Source: Clostridia bacterium (GTDB taxonomy: Bacteria > Bacillota_A > Clostridia > TANB77 > CAG-508). Taken from it: a stretch of 64,000 nucleotides of DNA. The position numbers and the translations under genes are program-made. The DNA is taken from positions 62,001-126,000 of the forward strand of contig JAFVGB010000015.1 of the NCBI GenBank assembly GCA_017475185.1. The letters run 5' to 3'. Shown here piece after piece: positions 1-10,500 of the stretch. Every line of letters starts with the position of its first letter. The stretch's first letter is position 1. Under the pieces are notes generated by a model. It was not told the DNA's origin and did not search any database. It worked only from the letters and a program-made list of their open reading frames with translations.

Positions 1-2
1 TT

Positions 3-2465
3 CCTGGATTTGATACACACGGTATGCCTACAGAGAAAAAAGCTATTGAAAAATTAGGATTAAATAGAGATGAAATTCCAGTATCACAATTTAGAGACGC
101 TTGTAAAAGTTTTAATGATGAATATATAGGTGTTCAAACAAAAGGATTCAAGCGTTTAGGAGTATTAGCAGATTGGGAAAATCCTTATATTACATATCAA
201 CCAAGAATGGAAGCTGAACAATTAAAAGTTTTTGGTACAATGTATAAAAAAGGATATATATATAAAGGATTAAAACCTGTTTATTGGTGTACTGATTGTG
301 AAACAGCTTTAGCAGAAGCAGAAATTGAATATAAAGATGTTGATTCAGATACAATTTATGTTAAATTCCCTGTTATAGAAGGTGCAGGTTTATTTGATGA
401 AAGAGAAACATATTTTGTAATATGGACTACAACACCTTGGACATTGCCTGGAAATACAGGTATAACAGTTAATCCAAACTTTGAATATAGCTTGATAGAA
501 GCAAATGGAGAAAAACTTGTTATAGCATCTGAATTAATTGAAAAAGTTATGAAAGAATGTGAAATTGAGAATTATACAGTTATAAAAGAATATAAGGGTG
601 CAGATTTTGAAGGTGTAAAATGTAAACATCCATTCTTACCAAGAGAATCTAAAGTTGTTATGGGAAGTCCTGATACAATTGATGTTGATTTAGAAACAGG
701 TACAGGAGAAGTACATACAGCACCTGGTTATGGTAAAGAAGATTATTTATGTGGATTAAAAAATGGATTAGAAATGATAGTTTGTGTTGATGATAAAGGT
801 CATCAAACTAAGGAAGCAGGACCTTTTGAAGGAATGTTCTATGCTAAATCAAATAAAGAAATAGCTAATTGGCTTGATGAACATGATTTATTATTAGGAA
901 AGAAAAGAATAAATCACTCTTATCCACATTGTTGGAGATGTAAAAAGCCTATAATTTTTAGAGCAACAAAGCAATGGTTTGCATCAATTGATAAATTTAG
1001 AAAAGATGCTTTAGAACAAATAAAAACAGTTGAATGGATGCCTGAATGGGGTGAAGACAGAATTACGAAAATGATTGAAGAAAGAAATGATTGGTGTATT
1101 TCTCGTCAAAGAACTTGGGGTGTTCCTATTCCAATTTTTTATTGTAAAGATTGTGGCAAAGAATATGTTACAGATGAAAGCTTAGAAAAAGTTCAAAATT
1201 TAGTTAAAGAAAAAGGGACAAATTGTTGGTATGATTTATCAGAAAAAGAATTAATGCCAGAAAATGCTAAATGCGAAAAATGTGGATGTACAGAATTTGT
1301 AAAGGAAACAGATATTATGGATGTATGGTTTGATTCTGGTTCAACACATCAAAGTGTTTTAGCTGAAAGAGGATTACCACAAGCTAATTTATATTTAGAA
1401 GGAGCTGATCAATATAGAGGATGGTTTCAATCTTCATTATTAACATCTATTGCAACAACAGGAAAAGCACCATATAAACAAGTTTTAACACATGGATGGA
1501 CAGTAGATGCACAAGGTAGACAAATGCATAAATCTCTAGGAAATGGTATTGATCCTCAAGAAGTTGTTGATCAATATGGTGCAGATATTTTAAGACTTTG
1601 GGTATTATCATCAGATTATAAATCAGATGTACGTTTATCAAAAGAAATCTTAAAACAAGTTTCTGAAGTATATAGAAAGATACGTAATACTGCAAGATAT
1701 ATTTTAGGAAATACAGACGATTTTGATGTAAATTCACCAGTAAAATATGAAGATTTACAAGAAATTGATAAATGGGCATTAACAAGATTAAACAAATTAG
1801 TTGAAGAATGTACAAAAGCATATGATGAATATGATTTCAATAAAGCATATCAAGCAATTAATACTTTCTGTGTTGTTGATATGAGTAACTTCTATCTAGA
1901 TATTATAAAAGATAGATTATACACAGCTAAAACAGATTCAGTAGAAAGAAGAGCTGCTCAAACAGCAATGTATGAGATATTAAATGTATTAGTTAGAATA
2001 TTAGCTCCAATGGCATGTTTTACAGCTGAAGAAATATGGAAATATATGAAACATAAAAATGGAGAAAATGCTGAAAGTGTTATGCTTACATTATATCCAG
2101 AAGTTGATAGCAAATATGAAAATAAAGAATTAGAAGCTAAATGGGATAAAATATTAGCATTAAAAGAAGATGTAGCTAAGAAATTAGAAGAAGCTAGAGC
2201 AGCCAAGGTTATAGGACATTCATTAAATGCTAAAGTTGTAATTTCAGCAGAAGGAACAGAGTATGATTTCTTAAAAGAAAATGAAGAATTACTAATGACT
2301 GTATTTATAGTTTCAGGATTAGAAATTGTAAATGGTCACTTTGATATAAAAGTTGAAGTTGCAGAAGGTGAAAAATGTGAAAGATGTTGGATGTATTCTA
2401 CAACAGTTGGTGAAGACAAAGAAAATCCTACAATTTGTCACAGATGTAGCGAAAATTTGAAATAA
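3..2465 (+). CDS. ileS: Isoleucyl-tRNA synthetase, 5' end outside window
   Basis: Charges tRNA-Ile with isoleucine in the cytosol. The reading frame is already open at the left edge, at the conserved PGFDTHGMP block that follows the HIGH motif, so roughly the first 80-90 residues lie outside. Visible are the class I core, the editing domain (TTPWTLPGNTG, GTGEVHTAPGYG), the KMSKS loop as MHKSLGN near nucleotide 1524, the anticodon-binding helical domain, and a C-terminal zinc finger CERCW...CHRC typical of bacterial IleS. No start choice can be made here. It ends 2 nt before a strong terminator. The family assignment is secure. Confidence 0.97.
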   Translation, partial: PGFDTHGMPTEKKAIEKLGLNRDEIPVSQFRDACKSFNDEYIGVQTKGFKRLGVLADWENPYITYQPRMEAEQLKVFGTMYKKGYIYKGLKPVYWCTDCETALAEAEIEYKDVDSDTIYVKFPVIEGAGLFDERETYFVIWTTTPWTLPGNTGITVNPNFEYSLIEANGEKLVIASELIEKVMKECEIENYTVIKEYKGADFEGVKCKHPFLPRESKVVMGSPDTIDVDLETGTGEVHTAPGYGKEDYLCGLKNGLEMIVCVDDKGHQTKEAGPFEGMFYAKSNKEIANWLDEHDLLLGKKRINHSYPHCWRCKKPIIFRATKQWFASIDKFRKDALEQIKTVEWMPEWGEDRITKMIEERNDWCISRQRTWGVPIPIFYCKDCGKEYVTDESLEKVQNLVKEKGTNCWYDLSEKELMPENAKCEKCGCTEFVKETDIMDVWFDSGSTHQSVLAERGLPQANLYLEGADQYRGWFQSSLLTSIATTGKAPYKQVLTHGWTVDAQGRQMHKSLGNGIDPQEVVDQYGADILRLWVLSSDYKSDVRLSKEILKQVSEVYRKIRNTARYILGNTDDFDVNSPVKYEDLQEIDKWALTRLNKLVEECTKAYDEYDFNKAYQAINTFCVVDMSNFYLDIIKDRLYTAKTDSVERRAAQTAMYEILNVLVRILAPMACFTAEEIWKYMKHKNGENAESVMLTLYPEVDSKYENKELEAKWDKILALKEDVAKKLEEARAAKVIGHSLNAKVVISAEGTEYDFLKENEELLMTVFIVSGLEIVNGHFDIKVEVAEGEKCERCWMYSTTVGEDKENPTICHRCSENLK

Positions 2466-2466
2466 T

Positions 2467-2500
2467 AAAAAAGATTCAGCCATTAAGCTGAATCTTTTTT
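2467..2500. terminator. Bidirectional terminator, ileS / 2.5-kb gene
   Basis: A 12-bp stem (AAAAGATTCAGC with its complement) and a 6-nt loop, flanked by A and T runs on both sides. It can stop ileS and the convergent gene ending at 2504. Confidence 0.9.
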
Positions 2501-2503
2501 GTG

Positions 2504-2974
2504 TTACCAACTACAAATAAGAGAATCTGCAGTTATGTCGAGGTATGCTATGTGATTTTCTTCAAACGGAACGAAAGCTTCTGGAATGTGAACAAAACCA
2601 GATTTAATCACATCAGGTGCTGTTATGATGCCGTCATTTTTGAATACAATAATAGCATCTTCACAATAAAGTGCTACATAAGAGTTGCAGAAGTGATAGA
2701 TTTTACTAGATTTTTTGAGATTGATTGGGGCAGATTCATTAGCAAATTTTCTTGCAAATTTTTCGAACCCTAACCAAGTTCTTTCAATTTCTTTGTCTGT
2801 GAAATCGTACCACTGAAGCTCTCTTGGCGATGCTGGACATCCAGGAATCTTGACGTATTTATGCGTATAGTCGAAGATTGCGAATCTGCAGCCGCCAATT
2901 TCGAAAGAACCATTATCACACTCGATAGCGTAATTTTTTCTTTCAGATGAGATAATTTTTTCAAATACAGTCAT
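2504..2974 (-). CDS. Unknown protein, paralogue of the next gene
   Basis: 157 residues, no signal peptide or membrane segment; I recognise no family. I start at the ATG at 2974 because GAGGTAC lies just upstream; an ATG at 3001 has no ribosome site. It aligns along much of its length with the product of 3167-3622: both have YVxIPxCP near residue 40-50, a FxxFxxxF helix with K/ANxxSxxxINLKKS-like residues, a YxxxNxxVAxYxxDxIxVxK stretch, a VPFxxxxAY segment, and a C-terminal tryptophan (CSW, AIW). It therefore belongs to a small duplicated cytosolic family. It has its own TTGCAT/TATAAT promoter at 3060-3088 and a leader resembling that of its neighbour. Codon use is less AT-biased than in the flanking housekeeping genes. 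Confidence 0.75.
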   Translation of the reverse strand: MTVFEKIISSERKNYAIECDNGSFEIGGCRFAIFDYTHKYVKIPGCPASPRELQWYDFTDKEIERTWLGFEKFARKFANESAPINLKKSSKIYHFCNSYVALYCEDAIIVFKNDGIITAPDVIKSGFVHIPEAFVPFEENHIAYLDITADSLICSW

Positions 2975-3052
2975 ATGTACCTCGCAATGCTTGTTATCCA
3001 AGCATTTTCTGCCAACATTTAAGTGGCTGTTAAATTATGTTGAATAATCAAC
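2975..3052 (-). promoter_or_regulatory. Conserved 5' leader, copy 1
   Basis: The leader between the predicted start of transcription and the ATG has the same order as the leader of the 3167-3622 gene: AAAGTTGATT, then CACTTAAATG and GGCAGAAA, then a short hairpin (here ATGCTT...AAGCAT), then CGAGGTAC as ribosome site. Hairpin bases differ between copies while pairing is kept, which suggests a functional stem. Confidence 0.5.
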
Positions 3053-3059
3053 TTTTAAG

Positions 3060-3088
3060 ATTATAACATATTTACATAAAATATGCAA
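3060..3088 (-). promoter_or_regulatory. Sigma-A promoter of the 2504-2974 gene
   Basis: TTGCAT (3083-3088) and TATAAT (3060-3065) with a 17-nt spacer and an extended -10 (ATGT before TATAAT). Confidence 0.75.
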
Positions 3089-3122
3089 ATTAATAAAATT
3101 GTTAACTGAATTATATTATAAA

Positions 3123-3160
3123 TAAAAAACAGCTCAGCAATTATGCTGAACTGTTTTTTG
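3123..3160. terminator. Terminator downstream of the 3167-3622 gene
   Basis: Stem CAGcTCAGCA/TGCTGAaCTG flanked by A6 and T6 runs. It can work in either direction and separates the two paralogues. Confidence 0.8.
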
Positions 3161-3166
3161 CGAGGA

Positions 3167-3622
3167 TTACCATATAGCAAGCAGTTCGTCTTTGAATTTA
3201 TTATAATATGCTTCTCCATTTGCAAATGGAACAATAAGATTCTCGTCACGAGTATATCCAATAACTTTTAAAGCTTCTTCCCATATAAAAGGTATTTTTG
3301 ATACTGAAATTCTGTCATCAGTGTAAACTGCAATTAATCCGTTTTTGATATTGTATGTCATAGGAGTTTCCTTTGACATTTTAATGGCTTTTCCAGATAC
3401 ATTGTTCTTGAAATATTCAGTAAAAGAAAGTAATGCATTATCAAATTCGTTACCTATGAACTTTTTTGCATGGTTATGAGGTGGCGGGCATTTAGGAATC
3501 AACACATAGTCAGAATAAAATGATAAAACATGTATGTCAGGCCAAAGTATAGGCCCTCCAGTTTTAAGTCTAAGTGTTATAAATTGCCCTGTAAATTCTA
3601 CTGGTGTTTTTATAGTACTCAT
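3167..3622 (-). CDS. Unknown protein, paralogue of the 2504-2974 gene
   Basis: 152 residues, soluble, unrecognised family. The ATG at 3622 is preceded by CGAGGTACGTT, the same ribosome site as in its paralogue, so it is preferred over the longer frame from 3664. Shared features with the 2504-2974 product are YVxIPxCP near residue 40, an amphipathic helix region, NGLIAVYTDDRI matching NSYVALYCEDAI, VPFxxxxAY and a terminal tryptophan. It has its own promoter (3710-3738) divergent from queA, with a perfect 14-bp inverted repeat between the two promoters. Function unknown; the duplicated gene plus duplicated leader suggests both are controlled alike. Confidence 0.75.
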   Translation of the reverse strand: MSTIKTPVEFTGQFITLRLKTGGPILWPDIHVLSFYSDYVLIPKCPPPHNHAKKFIGNEFDNALLSFTEYFKNNVSGKAIKMSKETPMTYNIKNGLIAVYTDDRISVSKIPFIWEEALKVIGYTRDENLIVPFANGEAYYNKFKDELLAIW

Positions 3623-3702
3623 AACGTACCTCGTAATACTCAATAATTGAGTTCTTTCTGCCACATTTAAGTGACTATAAATTTTTTTGCTGAAAAATCA
3701 AC
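3623..3702 (-). promoter_or_regulatory. Conserved 5' leader, copy 2
   Basis: Same block order as copy 1: AAAGTTGATT, CACTTAAATG, GGCAGAAA, a hairpin (ACTCAAT/ATTGAGT) and CGAGGTAC. Possible cis-acting RNA; no known riboswitch class recognised. Confidence 0.5.
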
Positions 3703-3709
3703 TTTGAAT

Positions 3710-3738
3710 ATTATATCATATTAAAGCAAGGTGTGCAA
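3710..3738 (-). promoter_or_regulatory. Sigma-A promoter of the 3167-3622 gene
   Basis: TTGCAC (3733-3738), 17-nt spacer, TATAAT (3710-3715), extended -10 ATGA. Confidence 0.75.
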
Positions 3739-3772
3739 ATCAACATAATTATATTTGAAATTATGTTGATTT
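3737..3772. promoter_or_regulatory. Inverted repeat between divergent promoters
   Basis: Two perfect 14-bp arms (AAATCAACATAATT and complement) around an 8-nt centre. The left arm touches the -35 of the minus-strand gene and the right arm covers the -35 of queA. It may be a shared operator, or a hairpin in longer transcripts. Confidence 0.5.
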
Positions 3773-3794
3773 TTGTCTTATTTTTTAGTATAAT
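3766..3794 (+). promoter_or_regulatory. Sigma-A promoter of queA
   Basis: TTGATT (3766-3771), 17 nt, TATAAT (3789-3794). Confidence 0.7.
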
Positions 3795-3824
3795 ATAACG
3801 AGTTATGAAAGGGAAGGAAATAAA

Positions 3825-4850
3825 ATGAAAGTATCAGATTTTAATTATGATTTACCAGAAGAATTGATAGCTCAAACACCAATTCAAAAAAGAGATGAGT
3901 CAAGATTAATGGTGTTGGATAAAACTAATAAAACAATTGAACATAAAGTATTTAAAGATATTTTAGAGTATTTAAAACCAGGAGATTGCTTGGTTAGAAA
4001 TAACACTAAAGTAATCCCTGCAAGATTATATGGAATAAAAGAAGATACTGGTGTTAATGTTGAATTTTTACTATTAAACAGAATAGAAGGAGATATCTGG
4101 GAAGTAATGGTTCACCCAGGTAGACGTTTGAAAAAAGGTGTAAAAGTTACATTTGGAGATGGATTACTAAAAGCTGAAATTCTTGAACAAATGGATAATG
4201 GAAATAGAAAAGTTAAATTCGAATATAAAGGAATTTTTAATGAAATATTAGATCAAATAGGGTTAATGCCATTACCACCTTATATTAAAGAAAGATTAAA
4301 AGATAAAGATAGATATCAAACAGTTTATGCAAAATATGAAGGATCTGCAGCAGCTCCAACAGCAGGATTACATTTTACAGATGAACTTTTGGAAAAAATA
4401 AAAGCAAAAGGTATTGAAATTGCAAATGTTACATTACATGTTGGAATTGGAACTTTTAGACCAGTAAAGGTTGAGAATATAGAAGATCATGACATGCATT
4501 CAGAGCATTATTACATAAAACAAGAAGATGCAGATAAAATCAACAATGCACGTAGAAATGGTGGAAGAATTATATCAGTTGGAACAACATCATGTAGAGT
4601 ACTAGAATCAGTAGCAGATGAAAATGGTTTTGTAAAAGAAGTTGAGGGGGATACAAGTATATTCATTTACCCAGGCTATAAATTCAAATGCATAGATTGT
4701 CTAATTACTAATTTTCATTTACCAGAATCTACATTAATAATGTTAGTTTCTACACTAGCAGGTAAAGATTTTGTAATGAATGCATATGAAGAAGCTGTTA
4801 AAGAAAAATATAGATTCTTTAGTTTTGGAGATGCAATGTTTATTTATTAA
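3825..4850 (+). CDS. queA: S-adenosylmethionine:tRNA ribosyltransferase-isomerase QueA
   Basis: Moves the ribosyl part of SAM onto the 7-aminomethyl-7-deazaguanine base placed in tRNA, giving epoxyqueuosine. The 341-residue length is normal. Family blocks are clear: the start [49 protein letters not shown] and NFHLPESTL near the C terminus. The ATG at 3825 has an AAGGGAAGG ribosome site. It is followed 85 nt later by tgt, the preceding enzyme of the pathway, the usual queA-tgt pair. Confidence 0.97.
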   Translation: MKVSDFNYDLPEELIAQTPIQKRDESRLMVLDKTNKTIEHKVFKDILEYLKPGDCLVRNNTKVIPARLYGIKEDTGVNVEFLLLNRIEGDIWEVMVHPGRRLKKGVKVTFGDGLLKAEILEQMDNGNRKVKFEYKGIFNEILDQIGLMPLPPYIKERLKDKDRYQTVYAKYEGSAAAPTAGLHFTDELLEKIKAKGIEIANVTLHVGIGTFRPVKVENIEDHDMHSEHYYIKQEDADKINNARRNGGRIISVGTTSCRVLESVADENGFVKEVEGDTSIFIYPGYKFKCIDCLITNFHLPESTLIMLVSTLAGKDFVMNAYEEAVKEKYRFFSFGDAMFIY

Positions 4851-4865
4851 ATAGGGGGAATTTTA

Positions 4866-6069
<1,204 letters not shown>

Positions 6070-6082
6070 GGAGGGAACTTAA

Positions 6083-7669
6083 ATGAGTTTAATAGATGAG
6101 AATTTTAGTAACAGTGGAAATAGTAAAAAAATACTAACTATTTGTATTGTTGCAATAATAATATTAATATTCATAATAACAGGGCTTTTAGCATATGTAA
6201 CAATGATAGGTGAAAATAAAGTAAAATTGTATGTTGACAATAAAGAATATAAAGCTTCAAATTATTTGATTTCAAAGGATGATGTGCTTTATATAGGAGT
6301 TGAAGAACTATCAAAGATGATTCCAAGCAATGGCTATAATTTTAAAGTAGGAACAACAGAAGGTGAAGATACTAATAAATGTTATGTAACAAATGGAGAT
6401 GAAAGTACTTTCTTCGAAGTTGATTCAAATCAAATATATAAAATATTAGCTGATACAAATGAAACAGAATATTATACTTTAGATCATCCAGTTATAAAAG
6501 ATGATAACGGAATAATTCGTATTCCAATTGATGCTGCAAAAATAGCTATGAATGTTATGATTTCTGTAAATAAAAACACTTATAGAATTTCATCAATAGG
6601 AGCATTAAAAAATTATTATTCTAATGCAAGTGCTTCAAAGACTTTTTATACAGACGATTCAATTGTGTGGGATACAAATTTTTCAAATGATAAGTTACTA
6701 AAAGAAGGATTGGTTATTGTAAAAGATTCTACAGGAAAATTAGGAATAGCAAAAGTATCAACAAGCTCAGATAAGAAAAAGAAAACTACAACAGTAGTAA
6801 CATCAGCGGTTGTTTCACCAAAATATGATTCAATAAGATATGTTGAAAAATATAGCCAATTAATTGTAGAAGTAGATGGAAAAAAAGGAATTGTAAAATT
6901 AGATAAAGATAATTTTTCTGTTGAAACTCTTGTAAGTCCTCAATATGAAGATATAAGTCAAATAAATGACGAGTTATTTTTAGTTAGTGAAAGTAGCGTT
7001 GTCAGTGAAAAAGATAGAAATAAAGTTAAAAAATATGGAATCGTTAAATTAGTAGATGAGGAAGAAGAATACGTTCTTCCAGTAGAATATGATGCAATAG
7101 GAATTGATATTTCAAAATTCCCAAACAATGGATTAACTAATCAATATATTATTTATGATAACTTAATTCCTGTGCAAAAAAATGGATTATGGGGATTAGT
7201 AAATTTAAAAGGAAAAGTTGTTATTAAACTAGAATACACTGGATTAGGATGTATTGGAACAAAACTAAGTTCTAATGTATTATTAGTACCAGAAGCTGAT
7301 TCAGCTATTGTTGTTAGAAAAGATAATAATTATGGAATAATTACTAAAACAAATAGAGTTATATATAAAAATGTATTGTCAAGAGTATATAAAGAAAATG
7401 TAGATGGTAAAGAACAATATAGTATTATATATAATGATGAAAAATTAAATCTATTAAATGAGTATAAAAAAATTAAAAATAATTCTAGCTCAGAAACAAC
7501 AAATAATACCAAAGATAATTCAACAAGCACTAATAATCAAACTACAAATAAAACAACAAATACAACAACAGACAATAAAACAACAACAAATAAACAAACA
7601 ACAAACAATACGACAACAAAGACAACTACAACAACTGATAAACAGACAACAACTACAAAAAATAATTAA
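6083..7669 (+). CDS. Membrane-anchored WG-repeat protein with Thr/Asn tail
   Basis: 528 residues. A cytosolic stub of about 18 residues is followed by one membrane helix (about 19-45), so the rest should lie outside the cell. Residues about 50-170 resemble the copper-amine-oxidase-N-like stalk domain (YVDNKEYKASNYLISKDDVLYI is typical of it). Residues about 200-440 carry degenerate WG/KWG repeats (GIAKVST, KYDSIRYVEK, GIVKL..., GLWGLVNLKGKVVIKLEY, NYGIITKTNRV). The last 60 residues are almost only T, N, K and Q, a low-complexity wall-spanning or linker tail. RBS AAGGAGGGAAC. It sits where yajC is often found. Role unknown; a surface or scaffold protein is likely. Confidence 0.8.
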   Translation: MSLIDENFSNSGNSKKILTICIVAIIILIFIITGLLAYVTMIGENKVKLYVDNKEYKASNYLISKDDVLYIGVEELSKMIPSNGYNFKVGTTEGEDTNKCYVTNGDESTFFEVDSNQIYKILADTNETEYYTLDHPVIKDDNGIIRIPIDAAKIAMNVMISVNKNTYRISSIGALKNYYSNASASKTFYTDDSIVWDTNFSNDKLLKEGLVIVKDSTGKLGIAKVSTSSDKKKKTTTVVTSAVVSPKYDSIRYVEKYSQLIVEVDGKKGIVKLDKDNFSVETLVSPQYEDISQINDELFLVSESSVVSEKDRNKVKKYGIVKLVDEEEEYVLPVEYDAIGIDISKFPNNGLTNQYIIYDNLIPVQKNGLWGLVNLKGKVVIKLEYTGLGCIGTKLSSNVLLVPEADSAIVVRKDNNYGIITKTNRVIYKNVLSRVYKENVDGKEQYSIIYNDEKLNLLNEYKKIKNNSSSETTNNTKDNSTSTNNQTTNKTTNTTTDNKTTTNKQTTNNTTTKTTTTTDKQTTTTKNN

Positions 7670-7678
7670 ATTATAATG

Positions 7679-7737
7679 AAAAATGAGTATAATAATAATG
7701 TATTAAAAATGACATTATTTATATACTCATTTTTGTT
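7679..7737 (+). terminator. Terminator after the WG-repeat gene
   Basis: Stem AAAAATGAGTATA with its complement and a nested AATAATGT/ACATTATT stem, ending in a T run. Confidence 0.8.
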
Positions 7738-7798
7738 CTAAAAGTAAAATTGCCGCAATATTATTTAATAAAAATGTATGAAAGGTATGTGATTAAAT

Positions 7799-8191
7799 AT
7801 GAATAATATTGCAAAAATAAACAAAAATAATAATATATATACAATAGGAAAAGGATTCGTTATTTCATTGCTTTTAACATTAATAAGTATTTTTATATAT
7901 GCAATCGTTTTGGTAAATACTACTGTTTCAGAAAAAACAATAAAACCAGTTGTTATAACAATAACAGGAATAAGTATTTTAGTTGGTAGTTCAATTAGTA
8001 GTTTAAAGATAAAAAAGAATGGAATATTAAATGGTATTTTAGTAGGAGGACTATATTTAAGTACTATATATATTTTATCGAGCATTGCATTATGTGGATT
8101 TAATTTTAATTTATCATCAATAATTATGATTTGTACGGGAATGCTTTTGGGTGGAGTTGGAGGAATAATAGGAGTAAATATAAGAAAATAG
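7799..8191 (+). CDS. Four-helix membrane protein, TIGR04086-like
   Basis: 130 residues with four predicted membrane helices (about 17-40, 50-68, 77-100 and 104-127), Gly-rich, with a basic KIKKNG turn between helices 2 and 3. Size, helix pattern, the GGLYLSTIY segment and position between tgt and secDF match the TIGR04086 family of Clostridia, whose function is unknown. The usual neighbours in that setting, the SCIFF peptide and its radical-SAM maturase, are absent. RBS AAAGGTATGTG is moderate. Confidence 0.7.
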   Translation: MNNIAKINKNNNIYTIGKGFVISLLLTLISIFIYAIVLVNTTVSEKTIKPVVITITGISILVGSSISSLKIKKNGILNGILVGGLYLSTIYILSSIALCGFNFNLSSIIMICTGMLLGGVGGIIGVNIRK

Positions 8192-8198
8192 AATAAAG

Positions 8199-8232
8199 AA
8201 TAGAAGACATATTTTAGTTTTCTATTTTTTTT
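8199..8232 (+). terminator. Weak terminator
   Basis: Short stem AATAGAA/TTCTATT followed by T8. Confidence 0.5.
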
Positions 8233-8350
8233 CTAAAAAATCATAAAAAGGGTAAAATGTAAAAAAGAATAAAAAAAATAATAAATTAAAAAAAACAGTT
8301 GATATTTTTATTATTTTAATATAAAATTTAAAAGTAATTGGAGGAATGAT

Positions 8351-9010
8351 ATGGTAACTTTAGAAGACATTAAAAAAAATCCAGAAGTACAGCAATTAAT
8401 ACTTGGTGCTCAAGAAGAGTTAAATGCATTAGGATATACTGAACATTCATTTAGACATATCGGAATTGTTTCTAAAAGAGCAGGTGATGTATTAGAAATA
8501 TTAGGATATGATGAAAGAAGAGTTGAGTTAGCAAGGATTGCAGGATATTTACATGATATAGGAAATTGCGTTAATAGGACAGATCATGCTCATTCAGGTG
8601 CTATTCTGGCATATCAAATTTTAAAAGATATGGGAATGGATCCAAAAGAAAGAGCAGAGGTAATGACCGCAATTGGCAATCATGATGAAAAAACAGGAAC
8701 TGCAGTTAGTGATATTTCAGCAGCCTTGATTTTAGCAGATAAATCTGATGTTCATAGAGATAGGGTAGTAAACACAAATTTATCAACATTTGATAAGCAT
8801 GACAAAGTAAATTATGCTGTAACAAACTCAAATTTTATAATATCAAAAGAAAACAGAAAAGTAATTTTAGATTTGACTATTGATACAAATATTTCACCAG
8901 TACTTGATTATTTTGAGATTTTCATGGATAGAACCATGATGAGCAAACATGCAGCAAAATTTTTAAATATATGGTTTGAATTAATTATCAATGATACAAA
9001 ATTACTTTAA
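8351..9010 (+). CDS. HD-domain phosphohydrolase
   Basis: 219 residues. A metal-binding HD domain is visible: HSFRHIG near residue 33-39, YLHDIGN near 75, the following DHAHSG, and GNHDEKTG near 110, with LADKSDVHRD further on. HD enzymes cleave phosphate bonds, often of nucleotides or cyclic nucleotides; the substrate here cannot be read. No signal peptide. RBS TTGGAGGAATGAT. The end overlaps the leader of secD, so the two are probably cotranscribed. Confidence 0.85.
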   Translation: MVTLEDIKKNPEVQQLILGAQEELNALGYTEHSFRHIGIVSKRAGDVLEILGYDERRVELARIAGYLHDIGNCVNRTDHAHSGAILAYQILKDMGMDPKERAEVMTAIGNHDEKTGTAVSDISAALILADKSDVHRDRVVNTNLSTFDKHDKVNYAVTNSNFIISKENRKVILDLTIDTNISPVLDYFEIFMDRTMMSKHAAKFLNIWFELIINDTKLL

Positions 9011-9026
9011 AATGGGAGGAATAAAA

Positions 9027-10481
9027 GTGAAAAAAGAAGGTTCTTTAAAAACAATTTTAGCAATTTTAGTTATAATATTATTATGTTTAGTTACATTTGG
9101 AGGTATATATGTTAAAGATAGAAATATCATGAAAAATATAATACCTGACTATGTTCTTGGTATGGAGTTAGATGATAATACTGTTATAAAATTAGAAGTA
9201 GTAAAAGATGATACTAATTCTTCAGAAGATACACAAGAAGAAAATAATTCAGAAGAAAATAATTCAGAAGATAATACTGCAGAAGAAAATACTACAATTG
9301 AAAATAATGGACAAGCTGATAATAAATATACAGTTGATAATTATAAAAAGACTAAAAAAATTATAGAAGAAAGATTGAAATTAGCAGGTATTGAGCAATC
9401 AACAGTAAGACTTGATGAAGGAACTGGAAACATTGTAGTTGAAGTTGCAACAAATACTGATAAAGATAAACTTCAAAGTATTTTTGTTGTTGGAAAAACA
9501 GAAATAAAATTAACAAAATCAAATGACTCAACAGATGAAAATAGTGAAACAGATACATCTGAAGAAGTAGCTGACGAAAATAAAACTAATGAAATAACAG
9601 AAATCATTGGAGATAATAATAGTGTAAAATCTGTAACTGGAACAAGAAAAGAAGTTACAACAGTATATGGTAGTATGCCATATGTAGAAATGAAAATTGA
9701 TTTTAATGGCGATGCTGTAAAGAAATTTAAAGAAATGAAAAACAATTATAGCAAATCAGAAGGTATATCAGAAGAAAATATTACAATTACAATTGATGGT
9801 TCTACTGTATATACATGGACTGAAGAAGAATTTTTAGAAGCAGCTGTAAATGGAAGCTTAGTTATACCATTAGGAAATACAACTGTTGAATCAGAATTAA
9901 ATGAAATATTAAATCAAGTAACAACAATAGGAATGTTAATGAAAACAGAAAGTTTACCTATAACATATTCTGTAGCATATAGTAATGACATTCATTCAGA
10001 TATAAGTGCGTTTGGAATTATAAGTGTTTTTGCAGTAATATTGGGAGTAATGCTAATATATTTACTAGTAAAATACGGATTAAATGGTTTATATGGAGAA
10101 TTAAGTGTTCTTGGATTTGGTGCAATTTTACTTCTAGTATTAAGAATAACAAAAGTTCAAATTTCAGTAGCATCAATTGTATCAATTGCTGGAATGTTAA
10201 TATTACAATTTGCTTATTTATTAAAAATACTTAAGAAAGAAAAAATAAGTTCAAAAATTTTCAATGAGAAAACAATGGAATTCACTAAAATGATAATTCC
10301 TGCATTTATACTAGGTATAGTATCTGCAGTGTTACCAGCATTAAAAAATAATGGAATAATTCCAGGAAATATATCTGATATAGCTAACTTTGGAATGGTA
10401 ATATTCTGGGGAGTAATTTTATTTGAAGTATTCAATAATACTATAACTAGAGCAATTTTAACAAATGCAAAAAATAAATAA
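9027..10481 (+). CDS. secD: SecD-like translocase subunit, divergent
   Basis: SecD/SecF form a proton-driven membrane accessory to SecYEG. I start at GTG 9027 because GGGAGGA lies just upstream; the frame is open further but overlaps the HD gene. 485 residues: one N-terminal helix (about 8-28), an external region with an acidic Asn/Glu-rich insert (about 60-100), the YKKTKKIIEERLKLAGI block typical of the SecD P1 domain, then five membrane helices. The family motif near the fourth membrane segment, normally GMAxDANVLIFERI, reads GMLILQFAYLLKILKK here, so the conserved Asp and Arg are missing. It is either a strongly diverged or a non-pumping SecD. secF follows after 19 nt. Confidence 0.75.
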   Translation: MKKEGSLKTILAILVIILLCLVTFGGIYVKDRNIMKNIIPDYVLGMELDDNTVIKLEVVKDDTNSSEDTQEENNSEENNSEDNTAEENTTIENNGQADNKYTVDNYKKTKKIIEERLKLAGIEQSTVRLDEGTGNIVVEVATNTDKDKLQSIFVVGKTEIKLTKSNDSTDENSETDTSEEVADENKTNEITEIIGDNNSVKSVTGTRKEVTTVYGSMPYVEMKIDFNGDAVKKFKEMKNNYSKSEGISEENITITIDGSTVYTWTEEEFLEAAVNGSLVIPLGNTTVESELNEILNQVTTIGMLMKTESLPITYSVAYSNDIHSDISAFGIISVFAVILGVMLIYLLVKYGLNGLYGELSVLGFGAILLLVLRITKVQISVASIVSIAGMLILQFAYLLKILKKEKISSKIFNEKTMEFTKMIIPAFILGIVSAVLPALKNNGIIPGNISDIANFGMVIFWGVILFEVFNNTITRAILTNAKNK

Positions 10482-10500
10482 TTGAAAGAGGGATTTTATT

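Noticed and set aside
2501..2773. Plus-strand frame opposite the first twin gene
   Set aside because: No ribosome site, and it overlaps a well-supported minus-strand gene with promoter and leader.
7458..7676. Open frame rich in Gln/Lys/Ile
   Set aside because: It lies in another frame of the Thr/Asn repeat tail of the WG-repeat gene; it is open only because ACA/AAC repeats lack stops.
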